Shown here piece after piece: positions 17,393 through 25,627 of a stretch of 64,000 bases of DNA. The notes under the pieces are model-generated. The model was given only the letters and a program-made list of their open reading frames with translations. It made no database searches and was not told the DNA's origin. Position 1 is the stretch's first letter. The number at the start of each line of letters is the position of its first letter. The position numbers were made by a program, and so were the translations under genes. Origin of the DNA: Sphingobacterium multivorum (lineage in GTDB: Bacteria > Bacteroidota > Bacteroidia > Sphingobacteriales > Sphingobacteriaceae); contig NZ_CP154261.1 of assembly GCF_039511225.1 (NCBI RefSeq), positions 5,208,001-5,272,000 on the forward strand, in the 5' to 3' direction.

Positions 17393-18793
17393 TTATTCGT
17401 CGAGCTGGGTAGGTTTATTATTCCGTGCGAAAAAATATACCGGTACACCGATTAATACAAGGATAAAGCCGGGCCAGGTGTATTGTGGCTTATAGATAAT
17501 TAATAATACACAAAAGACCGTACCGATCAACAGGTACAAGATTGGTGTAATCGGAAAAAGGAAGGTTTTATAGGAGCGTTCCAAATCGGGTCTTCGTACA
17601 CGCTGAATAATAACCCCCAACACTGTAATCATATAAAATATAACAATAACAAAAGATATCATATCCAGCAAGTTGCCATATTGTCCGCTTAGACAAAGTA
17701 ACGAAGCCCAGATTCCCTGAAGCCATAATGATCGCGCAGGCACATCATATTTGTTATTGGGAATTGCCTGTTTCAGAAACAGTCCATCTTTTGCCATGGT
17801 CTGAAAGACACGCGCTCCAGACAGTGCAAGTCCGTTCACACAACCAAAGGTCGAGATCATAACCAAGATCGCCATCGCTATCGTACCGCTATGCCCTAAT
17901 ATTTTTTCAGCGGCCGCAATAGCTACCCGATCATTGGCTGCAAAAGCAATTTCTTCTCGATTTAAAGCCGCAAGGTAAATGTAATTGCAACTTATATAGA
18001 GCAGCATCACCAAGCTCGTCCCGATGACCAATGCCCGAACGACATTACGCTGTGGATTGACAATTTCCCCGGAAACAAACGTGACATTTTCCCAGGCCAC
18101 ACTGCTAAATACCGAACCGACCATGGCCGCTGCCAAAGCCCCCATCAATACGCCGCCCGAGATCTGCGACCAGCCAGCACCTTTTAAATTCTGGAAGGAA
18201 TCCCAGCCATAAGCCATATTTTCTGAAAAATGATTTTCCTTAATCAAGAGCAAACCACCTAAAATCAGTAAAATCAAGGCAATAATTTTTGCTGAGGTAA
18301 AGAAAGATTGAACAGCTTTTCCACTCTTAATCCCTCTCGTATTGATGAAGGTAAGGAGTATAATAACAGCCATAGCAACAATCTGTATCCAGGTAATCTT
18401 AAACTCTCCACGCTGAAATAACGGTGCTGCATCATTTAGCTGAGGGATGAGATAGGCCGTAAACTTGCCAAAAGCAACAGCTACAGCCGCTATAGTCCCC
18501 GTTTGAATGACTGTAAATAAGCTCCAGCCATATAAAAAGCCGATTGGCTTCCCAAATATTTCTGTCAGATAAGTATATTGTCCACCAGCCTTCGGATACA
18601 TCGACGACAATTCGCCATAGCAGATTGCCGCCGCAACAGTGGCCAATGCGGTCAATAACCAAACTATTGCCAACCAATATCCGGATCCCAGCTGCCGCAT
18701 CATATCACTCGATACAATAAAAATACCGCTTCCGATCATCGACCCCATGACCAGCATTACTGCATCCCACAATTTTAATTGACGTTTCATCAT
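17393..18793 (-). CDS. APC-family amino acid permease
   Basis: The 466-residue protein has about 12 hydrophobic segments. The first helix carries the APC motif VMGSMIGSGIFIVSSD, whose glycine-rich break binds the substrate backbone, and helix 2-3 shows CYGELSSMYPKAGGQYTYL. It resembles the LAT/serine-threonine exchanger-like branch. It would move amino acids across the inner membrane by proton coupling or exchange; the substrate cannot be assigned. It stands alone between pyrR and the DUF2723 gene, 149 bases after the latter's stop. Confidence 0.9.
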   Translation of the reverse strand: MMKRQLKLWDAVMLVMGSMIGSGIFIVSSDMMRQLGSGYWLAIVWLLTALATVAAAICYGELSSMYPKAGGQYTYLTEIFGKPIGFLYGWSLFTVIQTGTIAAVAVAFGKFTAYLIPQLNDAAPLFQRGEFKITWIQIVAMAVIILLTFINTRGIKSGKAVQSFFTSAKIIALILLILGGLLLIKENHFSENMAYGWDSFQNLKGAGWSQISGGVLMGALAAAMVGSVFSSVAWENVTFVSGEIVNPQRNVVRALVIGTSLVMLLYISCNYIYLAALNREEIAFAANDRVAIAAAEKILGHSGTIAMAILVMISTFGCVNGLALSGARVFQTMAKDGLFLKQAIPNNKYDVPARSLWLQGIWASLLCLSGQYGNLLDMISFVIVIFYMITVLGVIIQRVRRPDLERSYKTFLFPITPILYLLIGTVFCVLLIIYKPQYTWPGFILVLIGVPVYFFARNNKPTQLDE

Positions 18794-18846
18794 AACTTAA
18801 GCTTGGTTTTATATGGCGTTAAGCTAAGAAAAAATAATCAAAAAAA

Positions 18847-18914
18847 AGCTGCCCTTTCCTACATCGCATCAAAAAGTATTTCTCCTTTTCGAATGCCTGT
18901 AGTAAAGGGCAGCT
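18847..18914 (-). terminator. rho-independent terminator of the DUF2723 gene
   Basis: AGCTGCCCTTTCCTACA (18847-18863) pairs with TGTAGTAAAGGGCAGCT (18898-18914), with one T/A-run mismatch, enclosing a 34-base loop. On the minus strand it ends in a run of eight T, as expected for the gene ending at 18943. Confidence 0.8.
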
Positions 18915-18942
18915 CCTTTGGGTAAGATGATGTCTCTAATTG

Positions 18943-21900
18943 TTACTCAACACCATACTGTTGTTTATACGATTTTTCTAAATCGGTCACTTGCTGTAGT
19001 AATTGTTTTTCCGAAGTAGAGGCTAAAATACTCTTATAGGCTCCCAAAGCACGTAAAGCCGTTCCAATATTGGAATATTCAAGCTCAGGTTTCGTTTGGG
19101 CAATATCTTGGTACCAACGCATATTTTGGGTCATAAACTTCAAATTGCGGTTTACGATCTCATTCGCACGCTTTGTTTCACCAGTTTCATACAACACATT
19201 GACAATTGGAATATAGCCTAAAATATCGCGCATCAAATAAACACGTTTTGGCATTTTCTCATACGTTTCAACAGCGACTTTACGCGCCTCATCCTTATGA
19301 CCTTCCATCATCAACTGTGTCGCTGTACCACCCATTACGGTATTTGTAATCATGGTAATCATGCGGTAAGATTCAGGATCCAGGTACGAAGCATGTGCCA
19401 TATTACCCCATTGGTATTTCGTAGTAATGTCTTTATAAGCAGACTGTGTATCAACCAATGTACCTTCCGCCCCGGCAGGAGTTGCAATCGGCATTAAACG
19501 CAGTGCAAAGCCCTCTTGGACCAGATATTTATCTAAACCAAGGTAGTTATCATTTGGAACTGTTGCCGCAAAATAAATTGGACGTTTCCAATCGTTATTC
19601 AACAATACGTTTAAGATTGATAATTCTGCTCTAGAGATATAATTTCTATTGTAGGTCCAGCTCATGGTATCGACAATAGATTCTTGCCAAGCTTTAGGAA
19701 CGACATTATTTTTCAGAACAGATTCTTTATTCACCGGAAGGCTAAAGTTTTTGGTTGGCAAGAAGTTTTCAAACTTACCACCTCTCAATTCCAATTTGTT
19801 CTTCTGGTCGTCAGACAATAAAATCTGCATGATCAAGTCCAGATCCACATGCCCGGGAACCTTCATATCCTGATAATAAAGCACTTCGCGAACGCCTTTT
19901 TTGAACTTTTCATCATCGATATTGATCGGTAAACCTTCGGCCTGATTCACTTTTTGCTTCATCTGGCGCATATACCAGTCCGAACTCAACAAACTTAAGT
20001 TTACGACACGCACATCTGGACGATAATTTTCAACTTCCTGTACATACCACAAAGGATAGGTATCATTATCACCGTAAGTAAATAAAATCGCATTCGGTGC
20101 ACAAGATGCTAAATAGTTTTTCGCTAAATCACGTGCAGTTGTTTTCTCCGAACGATCGTGATCATCCCAGTTTTGGAAGCCCAACAATACCGGAGCACCC
20201 AATAAACAAGCTACTGTAGCAGCACCGGCCGCTACTTTACCATCCACTTTTTTGCTTAAATAATCCGCGATAGCGAAAACCCCAAGCCCGATCCAGATCG
20301 CAAAGGCATAAAAAGAACCTGCATACGCATAGTCACGTTCACGTGGTTGAAGTGGACTTTGATTTAGATATAAAACAATTGCTAATCCTGTAAAGAAAAA
20401 CAACAGCCCCACAATTCCCGCATCACGTTGTCTCTTTCCAAAATGCCAGAATGCACCAATTAAACCAATGATCAAAGGCAAGAAATAATATTTGTTATTC
20501 GAAGGATCAGTCTTCAATGAATCTGGAATGGCATTTTGTCCACCGACATGCATTTGGTCTACAGGTTTAGCACCTGAGATCCAATTACCCTCCGTAAACG
20601 AACCCTGACCTTGTTGGTCATTCTGACGACCGGCAAAATTCCACAAGAAATAACGGCCGTACATATGTCCGATCTGATAACTGAAAAAGAATTTCAGGTT
20701 ATCGCCAAAAGTCGGCGACTGTCCTTCCGGAATTTTTAAGTAATCACGATAATATTCAATATGTCCCTGATCCCGTGAACTGTAGACACGCGGGAAAAAC
20801 ATCGTTTTATCGTATTTATAATCCATGCCGTTCTCCACTTTTGTATACTTATCCTTATCTTTTCTGTACGTGTAGGTCGGCTCGGCATCCACTACCTGCG
20901 CATCAAATGTAGGTCCGTTTAAAAGAGGCTCACTTGCATATTGCTCACGGCCAAGGTAGCTTACAAAAGAAAATGCATTATCCGGATCACTGTTATTTAA
21001 CGTCGGATTTGCTTTGGCACGTACCATAATCATGGCAAAAGAGCTGTAACCAAAAATGATAAATGCTGCACTGATTAAAATCAGATTTAACATCGGTTTG
21101 ACCTTTTTGATTGAATACCAGATCCCATATACGAAAAGAGCCACCGCTAAAATCATGAATAAGTTAAATCCAGTACCGAAGCCCATTCCCAGACTATTCA
21201 CAAAGAACAGATCAAAATAGGCTGCCGCTTTAACGGTATATTGAATGATTCCCCATAAGATCAGCGCCAAAACAACTACACCAATTAAGAAGGCTTTGAT
21301 CGCCCCCGAAGATGTCACAGTTTTTGAACGTTTAAAATAAATCACCAAAGCAATCGCCGGGATCACCAACAGGTTTAATAAGTGCACTCCAATAGAAAGT
21401 CCCATCACATAGGCGATAAAGATCAACCAACGGTCCGAACCGGCTTCATCGGCATGATTTTCCCATTTTAGAATACCCCAAAATACGACGGCTGTACATA
21501 AAGAAGACATGGCATAGACTTCGGACTCTACCGCTGAGAACCAAAATGTATCCGTAAAGGCATAGGCCAATGCACCAACAGCGCCCGAGCCAAATATTTT
21601 GATTAAATCGGTTGATGTATACGATCCATCAACACCCTTTACAACGATTTTCTTTGCTAAAGCTGTAATTGTCCAAAATAAAAACAAAATGGTCAGACCA
21701 CTACATACCGCCGATCCTACATTCATCCAGAAAGCAATTCGTGTAACATCCCCACCGGCAAGGTTTGAGAATATATTTTGAATCATTAAGAATAAAGGTG
21801 CTCCTGGCTGGTGCACAATTTGAAGTTTAAAGGCTGAAGCGATAAACTCGCCACAGTCCCACCAGCTCGTCGATCGTTCGGCAGTCATGACATACGCTAC

Positions 21901-21957
21901 AGTTGCAATTAGCGCACATATCCATCCTAAAAGATTGTTGATTTTAGTATAGTTCAT
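18943..21957 (-). CDS. DUF2723 polytopic membrane glycosyltransferase-like protein (GT117-type)
   Basis: The 1004-residue protein has an N-terminal multi-pass region with the conserved WWDCGEFI motif (Asp34, Glu37) and KLQIVHQPGAPLF. More membrane helices run to about residue 620, followed by a soluble C-terminal region with helical repeats. This is the Bacteroidota DUF2723 family, related to GT-C enzymes such as protein O-mannosyltransferases that use lipid-linked sugars. The acceptor is unknown. The gene is monocistronic with a strong terminator. Length is normal for the family. Confidence 0.88.
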   Translation of the reverse strand: MNYTKINNLLGWICALIATVAYVMTAERSTSWWDCGEFIASAFKLQIVHQPGAPLFLMIQNIFSNLAGGDVTRIAFWMNVGSAVCSGLTILFLFWTITALAKKIVVKGVDGSYTSTDLIKIFGSGAVGALAYAFTDTFWFSAVESEVYAMSSLCTAVVFWGILKWENHADEAGSDRWLIFIAYVMGLSIGVHLLNLLVIPAIALVIYFKRSKTVTSSGAIKAFLIGVVVLALILWGIIQYTVKAAAYFDLFFVNSLGMGFGTGFNLFMILAVALFVYGIWYSIKKVKPMLNLILISAAFIIFGYSSFAMIMVRAKANPTLNNSDPDNAFSFVSYLGREQYASEPLLNGPTFDAQVVDAEPTYTYRKDKDKYTKVENGMDYKYDKTMFFPRVYSSRDQGHIEYYRDYLKIPEGQSPTFGDNLKFFFSYQIGHMYGRYFLWNFAGRQNDQQGQGSFTEGNWISGAKPVDQMHVGGQNAIPDSLKTDPSNNKYYFLPLIIGLIGAFWHFGKRQRDAGIVGLLFFFTGLAIVLYLNQSPLQPRERDYAYAGSFYAFAIWIGLGVFAIADYLSKKVDGKVAAGAATVACLLGAPVLLGFQNWDDHDRSEKTTARDLAKNYLASCAPNAILFTYGDNDTYPLWYVQEVENYRPDVRVVNLSLLSSDWYMRQMKQKVNQAEGLPINIDDEKFKKGVREVLYYQDMKVPGHVDLDLIMQILLSDDQKNKLELRGGKFENFLPTKNFSLPVNKESVLKNNVVPKAWQESIVDTMSWTYNRNYISRAELSILNVLLNNDWKRPIYFAATVPNDNYLGLDKYLVQEGFALRLMPIATPAGAEGTLVDTQSAYKDITTKYQWGNMAHASYLDPESYRMITMITNTVMGGTATQLMMEGHKDEARKVAVETYEKMPKRVYLMRDILGYIPIVNVLYETGETKRANEIVNRNLKFMTQNMRWYQDIAQTKPELEYSNIGTALRALGAYKSILASTSEKQLLQQVTDLEKSYKQQYGVE

Positions 21958-22324
21958 AAAATGATAACTGTAAAAAGTATTATTAATACGGCTCGAAAAT
22001 AAGGATAAGTTAATAAGAAATGAACTTTATTCTGATTTTTTAACACATATTAATTGAAAAAATTTCATTACGCGATCTAATATTGGCGACAAAGAAAGCA
22101 CGTCCAAGTGCACTTGTACACTTTACAACCTGTTGACGGGATCTCCTTACCGAAAAAAAGGTTAGCACACTGAATTTTCAGGAGCAAACAAAAATTATTT
22201 ATTTGAAAATCAGCTCCAATACACTTTACAACACATTTTTATTTGCAGAAATAAGAATAGTCCGTATATTTGCATCATCAAATGTGAACGACATCATCAC
22301 GATAACGAACATTTTTGAATTGTT
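21958..22324. other. Region between the DUF2723 gene and the first tRNA-Gln
   Basis: This AT-rich stretch separates a divergent gene pair. Apart from the tRNA promoter at its right end (22242-22272) and a palindrome AAGTGCACTT near 22108, nothing was recognised. No clear -7 box was found for the DUF2723 gene. Confidence 0.5.
22242..22272 (+). promoter_or_regulatory. promoter of the first tRNA-Gln gene
   Basis: TTTG at 22242-22245 and TATATTTG at 22265-22272 are separated by 19 bases, an exact match to the Bacteroidota -33/-7 promoter. The tRNA starts about 50 bases further. Confidence 0.75.
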
Positions 22325-22395
22325 TGTCCGATAGTATAAGGGTAGTACGACAGTTTTTGGTTCTGTTTGTCTTGGTTCGAATCCAGGTCGGACAA
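22325..22395 (+). tRNA. tRNA-Gln (anticodon TTG), copy 1
   Basis: The cloverleaf is complete. The acceptor stem pairs TGTCCGA with TCGGACA, the D-stem pairs GTA with TAC, the anticodon loop TTTTGGT places TTG at 34-36, and the T-arm is CTTGG-TTCGAAT-CCAGG. The discriminator is A and no CCA is encoded. The anticodon stem has a T-T mismatch at 31:39. Copy 2 at 22567 is identical. Confidence 0.95.
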
Positions 22396-22403
22396 CAAAC
22401 AAT

Positions 22404-22437
22404 AGAAAAGGCTTGCAAATGCAAGCCTTTTCTGCGT
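22404..22437 (+). terminator. terminator after tRNA-Gln copy 1
   Basis: AGAAAAGGCTTGC (22404-22416) and GCAAGCCTTTTCT (22421-22433) form a perfect 13-bp stem with an AAAT loop, directly after the tRNA. Confidence 0.85.
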
Positions 22438-22490
22438 TATATGCAAGGCTTATTATTTATAAAAGGGTTTAGATTTTTTTAAATTTACAT

Positions 22491-22520
22491 TTTGATTTTT
22501 AAAACAAATCTCTATCTTTG
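22491..22520 (+). promoter_or_regulatory. promoter of the second tRNA-Gln gene
   Basis: TTTG at 22491-22494 and TATCTTTG at 22513-22520 are separated by 18 bases, matching the Bacteroidota promoter. The second tRNA therefore has its own start of transcription. Confidence 0.75.
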
Positions 22521-22566
22521 CGTCGTCAAAAAGAAAAAGACGGAAACGTTGACTTTTTAGAGACAT

Positions 22567-22637
22567 TGTCCGATAGTATAAGGGTAGTACGACAGTTTTT
22601 GGTTCTGTTTGTCTTGGTTCGAATCCAGGTCGGACAA
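22567..22637 (+). tRNA. tRNA-Gln (anticodon TTG), copy 2
   Basis: This 71-base gene is identical to the copy at 22325-22395, including the T-T mismatch in the anticodon stem. It is followed by its own terminator and has its own promoter, so the copies are separate units rather than one tandem transcript. Confidence 0.95.
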
Positions 22638-22656
22638 CTTTTAAAGTTAAGAGTAT

Positions 22657-22686
22657 ATGGATTGTGAAAACAATCCATTTTTTTTA
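22657..22686 (+). terminator. terminator after tRNA-Gln copy 2
   Basis: ATGGATTGT (22657-22665) pairs with ACAATCCAT (22670-22678) around GAAA, and a run of T follows. No separate promoter box was seen before prs, so some readthrough into prs is possible. Confidence 0.85.
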
Positions 22687-22768
22687 ATGTTTAACTTTAA
22701 AAAATAGTAAGGGAATAAAAATATTGAATAAACGACAATACAATAACCCAACATAAATATACAAAACC

Positions 22769-23725
22769 ATGCCTTTGCAATTCAACACGGTTAAACTATT
22801 TGCAGGTTCTGGCACTACAGAACTAGCCGAAAAAATCGCACAATCTTACGGGAAACCACTAGGAGACAAAACATTATCGCGTTTTAGCGATGGTGAGATT
22901 CAACCATTCTACAATGAATCAGTTCGCGGAAGCGATGTATTCATCATCCAATCTACCAACCAGCCTACTGACAATCTTTTTGAATTATTGTTGATGACAG
23001 ATGCAGCGAAGAGAGCTTCAGCACATTATATCACAGCGGTAGTCCCTTACTTTGGTTTCGCAAGACAAGATCGTAAAGACAAACCAAGAGTTGCTATCGG
23101 CGCAAAAATGATTGCCAACCTATTGACTGCAGCTGGCATTCACCGCATCATGACGATGGACCTTCACGCAGCACAAATCCAAGGTTTTTTCGATATTCCT
23201 GTTGATCATTTGGATGGTTCTATCATTTTTGTTCCCTACATCAAATCGTTAAAACTTCCGAATCTAACGATTGCTTCTCCAGATATGGGCGGTTCATACA
23301 GAGCGCGTACCTTTGCTAAATTTTTCAATGCAGAAGTTATTATCTGTGACAAACGTCGTAAACGCGCAAATGAAATCGAATCAATGTCTATTATCGGCGA
23401 TGTAACAGGTCAAGACGTTGTTTTGATCGATGACATCTGTGATACAGCAGGCACACTTTCAAAAGCTGCAGCCTTAATCATGGAAAATGGCGCAAAATCT
23501 GTCAGAGCAGTTTGTACACATGCGGTGTTGTCCGGAAAGGCATATGAAACAATTGAAAACTCCGTATTGTCAGAAATGATCGTAACCGATACCATTCAAT
23601 TAGATCCGGAAAAAGCAAAACAATCGACCAAAATCAAAGTATTATCAACGGCTGATTTATTTGCAAAAGCAATCACAAGTGTAAATCAACACTCTTCAAT
23701 CTCTGATTTATTTGAAGTAGAATAA
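22769..23725 (+). CDS. prs: Ribose-phosphate pyrophosphokinase
   Basis: The 318-residue enzyme makes PRPP from ribose 5-phosphate and ATP, feeding purine, pyrimidine, histidine and NAD synthesis. It shows FARQDRKDKPR around residues 97-107, the metal-binding MDLHAAQIQGFF at 130-141 and the PRPP loop DDICDTAGT at 221-229. Length matches class I enzymes. It is followed by its own terminator and then rplY and pth, an order common in Bacteroidota. PRPP is also the substrate linked to PyrR encoded nearby. Confidence 0.97.
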   Translation: MPLQFNTVKLFAGSGTTELAEKIAQSYGKPLGDKTLSRFSDGEIQPFYNESVRGSDVFIIQSTNQPTDNLFELLLMTDAAKRASAHYITAVVPYFGFARQDRKDKPRVAIGAKMIANLLTAAGIHRIMTMDLHAAQIQGFFDIPVDHLDGSIIFVPYIKSLKLPNLTIASPDMGGSYRARTFAKFFNAEVIICDKRRKRANEIESMSIIGDVTGQDVVLIDDICDTAGTLSKAAALIMENGAKSVRAVCTHAVLSGKAYETIENSVLSEMIVTDTIQLDPEKAKQSTKIKVLSTADLFAKAITSVNQHSSISDLFEVE

Positions 23726-23752
23726 TCTTTGCGTTTTAGATTCTAGATATTG

Positions 23753-23798
23753 GACCTTGGTACAGAAAGCATTCAGCTCAACGGCCAAGGTCTTTTTT
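23753..23798 (+). terminator. terminator of prs
   Basis: GACCTTGG (23753-23760) pairs with CCAAGGTC (23785-23792), enclosing a 24-base loop and followed by TTTTTT. The large loop makes it a moderate terminator. Confidence 0.65.
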
Positions 23799-23959
23799 AT
23801 ATTGCACAACCAACCTCCGCCCTTTCAAAAAAATAACAAAGATTTAAAAACACTCTTCGCGTGGCACTTATCTTTTAATCACAGTCGAAAAGTCCATTTT
23901 TATCAAATAGAGTAAGTTAGCAATTGGTTGCCATCAACTGTTATAACGATAGGAGATTT

Positions 23960-24034
23960 ACAGGGATATAACAGGGGGTTAGCAGGGGGTTAACAGGGGT
24001 AAATCCCTGTTAACCCGCTGTTATGCCCCTGTTA
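23960..24034. repeat. 11-bp tandem repeats followed by inverted copies (hairpin repeat)
   Basis: Four abutting 11-mers occur at 23960, 23971, 23982 and 23993: ACAGGGATATA, ACAGGGGGTTA, GCAGGGGGTTA and ACAGGGGTAAA. They are followed by inverted copies ending at 24012, 24023 and 24034. The centre is a perfect 12-bp stem, GGGTTAACAGGG (23987-23998) with CCCTGTTAACCC (24005-24016), with a 6-base loop. Outer copies (23969-23977 with 24026-24034) can extend the stem. Function is unknown; it could be a transcript-stabilising or protein-binding structure, or a dispersed intergenic repeat. Confidence 0.8.
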
Positions 24035-24187
24035 AAAGAGTCTTATTTCAGTTTTAATATAGGAAGTGGTATCAATTTGGTCATACATTAGGGTAAACAA
24101 GTCGCCATGAACAGGCTTAGTCATGAACATGGAAAATCGAAAACATGGAATAAGTGCCTGTTCCCGAACGAATAGCGGTGGTATTTT

Positions 24188-24218
24188 TTTGATAATATCA
24201 GAAATTAGATTATCTTTG
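24188..24218 (+). promoter_or_regulatory. promoter of rplY
   Basis: TTTG at 24188-24191 and TATCTTTG at 24211-24218 are separated by 19 bases. The -7 box ends 27 bases before the rplY start, giving a leader of about 24 bases. Confidence 0.75.
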
Positions 24219-24245
24219 CACCTCAAATTTATAAAAAATTAAAAG

Positions 24246-24842
24246 ATGAAATCAATTGCTATTAGCGGTTCTGTAAGACAGAACGTAGGGAAAAGAGATG
24301 CAAAAGAATTGCGTTACCAAGGTTTAGTACCAGCAGTACTTTACGGTGGTACAGAGCAAACAGCTCTTTCTGTATCCGCAGCTGATTTGAAACCAGTTCT
24401 TTACACTGCAGACGTAATCATTGTTGAATTAAACATTGACGGTCAAACTAGAAGAGCTATCGTTCAAGACGCACAATTCCACCCATTAACTGATTTAGTT
24501 ACACACGTTGACTTTTTAGAATTATTTGATGATAAAGAAGTATCATTAAATATCCCTATCAAATTAACTGGAACTTCTCCAGGTGTTAAAATGGGGGGTA
24601 AATTAGTTCAAAAATTACGTAATTTACGCGTAAAAGCATTACCTGCAAACTTGCCACAAGAAATTGCCGTACCAATGGAATCTTTAGAAGTTGGTAAATC
24701 AGTTCGTGTAGGTCAAATTCAATTGGAAAACGCAAAAGTATTGAACAATGCTGATGATACAATCGTATCAGTAATCATGTCTCGTGCATTGCGTCAAGCT
24801 GAACAAGAAGCTGCTAAAGCATCTAAAGGTGGTAAAAAATAA
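24246..24842 (+). CDS. rplY: 50S ribosomal protein L25/general stress protein Ctc
   Basis: The 198-residue protein is the long TL5/Ctc form that binds 5S rRNA. The N-terminal L25 domain (SVRQNVGKRDAKELRYQGLV) is followed by the C-terminal Ctc beta domain and a basic Ala/Lys tail (AKASKGGKK). Codon choice is more uniform and AT-ending than in neighbours, as in highly expressed ribosomal genes. It has its own promoter and a strong terminator before pth. Confidence 0.95.
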   Translation: MKSIAISGSVRQNVGKRDAKELRYQGLVPAVLYGGTEQTALSVSAADLKPVLYTADVIIVELNIDGQTRRAIVQDAQFHPLTDLVTHVDFLELFDDKEVSLNIPIKLTGTSPGVKMGGKLVQKLRNLRVKALPANLPQEIAVPMESLEVGKSVRVGQIQLENAKVLNNADDTIVSVIMSRALRQAEQEAAKASKGGKK

Positions 24843-24870
24843 TCTGAGCAAGATTTTAAAATACTACAGA

Positions 24871-24897
24871 AAGCACCGAAATTCGGTGCTTTTTTTG
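24871..24897 (+). terminator. terminator of rplY
   Basis: AAGCACCGA (24871-24879) pairs with TCGGTGCTT (24883-24891), loop AAT, followed by a T-run ending in TTTG, which may also serve as the -33 element of the pth promoter. Confidence 0.85.
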
Positions 24898-24910
24898 TTT
24901 ATTAAATTTC

Positions 24911-24918
24911 TATTTTTG
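24911..24918 (+). promoter_or_regulatory. candidate -7 box of pth, implying a leaderless mRNA
   Basis: TATTTTTG ends four bases before the pth ATG. If used, transcription would begin at or next to the start codon. TTTG at 24894-24897 is 13 bases upstream, closer than the usual 18-19. Confidence 0.45.
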
Positions 24919-24922
24919 CAGC

Positions 24923-25486
24923 ATGAATTATCTTATCGTTGGATTAGGCAACATTGGCAGTGAATATGCCGATACACGACATAATATTGGTTTTATGGTT
25001 GCCGACGAGCTGGTTAAACAGGCTGGCGCCAGTTTCTCCTTGCTCAAGTTGGCCTACTATAGCGAATTTAAGCAACGGGGGCACAATGTTACTGTGATTA
25101 AACCTACAACTTACATGAACTTAAGTGGCAAGGCCGTCAACTACTACATGCAACAATGCAAAGTTCCAATTCAGAATGTATTGGTGATTGTAGATGATCT
25201 GGCCATTCCATTTGGCTCGCTACGCATGAAACCCAAAGGAAGCAGCGCCGGTCATAACGGACTTAAATCCATAGAACAGCTTTGTGGCGGACAGGTTTAT
25301 CCGCGCTTACGTTTCGGTATTGGCGATAATTACCCAAAAGGTAGACAAGTAGATTATGTACTAGGTCCTTTTGACAAAGAGGAACAAGCTGAACTACCGG
25401 CTTTAATTGACCATTCTGTAAAAATGATCCAGAGTTTTGTCAATATCGGCATCGAGCTGACGATGACAAATCTGAATACAAAATAA
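24923..25486 (+). CDS. pth: Peptidyl-tRNA hydrolase
   Basis: The 187-residue enzyme frees tRNA from peptidyl-tRNA that has dropped off the ribosome. Motifs are VGLGNIGSEYADTRHNIGF with catalytic His20, KPTTYMNLSG with the substrate-binding Asn, VIVDDLAIPFG with the catalytic-dyad Asp, and GSSAGHNGLKS. Length is normal. Following rplY is a common arrangement in this phylum. The start at 24923 is the first ATG and starts the conserved beta strand, so the very short distance to the promoter box is real rather than a start-site error. Confidence 0.96.
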   Translation: MNYLIVGLGNIGSEYADTRHNIGFMVADELVKQAGASFSLLKLAYYSEFKQRGHNVTVIKPTTYMNLSGKAVNYYMQQCKVPIQNVLVIVDDLAIPFGSLRMKPKGSSAGHNGLKSIEQLCGGQVYPRLRFGIGDNYPKGRQVDYVLGPFDKEEQAELPALIDHSVKMIQSFVNIGIELTMTNLNTK

Positions 25487-25487
25487 G

Positions 25488-25627
25488 CTACTTGTCGTTA
25501 TAATGTCCCAGTGCCTAGATCACAACGACAGAAATCTCTTCTTCAAAAATTTCATAAATAAGGCGGTCTTTCTCATTGATCGCCCTACTCCAAATTTCAC
25601 CGCCAAAATATTTTAAATACCTGATTG
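25488..25627 (-). pseudogene. Remnant of a Txe/YoeB-family mRNA-interferase toxin
   Basis: The minus frame that includes 25610-25608 reads LKYFGGEIWSRAINEKD, then RLIYEIFEEEISVVVI, a TAG stop at 25517-25515, then ALGHYNDK and a final stop at 25490-25488. This matches the C-terminal half of YoeB-type toxins (WSRRIN..HRLVYE, ending in GHY). The N-terminal half, about 45 residues, is missing, and the internal stop removes the C-terminal tail with the conserved His-Tyr. The toxin is therefore dead. It overlaps the end of the antitoxin frame, suggesting a deletion fused the two genes. Confidence 0.75.

Larger units (their letters stand above)
23726..24245. other. 520-bp prs-rplY intergenic region
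   Basis: It holds the prs terminator, an 11-bp repeat cluster forming a long hairpin (23960-24034), a second hairpin (GAACAGGC at 24109-24116 with GCCTGTTC at 24156-24163), and the rplY promoter (24188-24218). A 64-codon minus-strand frame across 24032-24226 is judged spurious because it runs through these elements. Confidence 0.6.

Noticed and set aside
23941..24040. Possible CRISPR array in the 11-bp repeat region
   Set aside because: Repeats abut with no spacers, are only 11 bp, and include inverted copies; no cas genes are present.
24032..24226. 64-codon minus-strand frame in the prs-rplY gap
   Set aside because: It runs through the hairpin repeat and the rplY promoter, has no recognisable family or ribosome site, and is best explained as chance.
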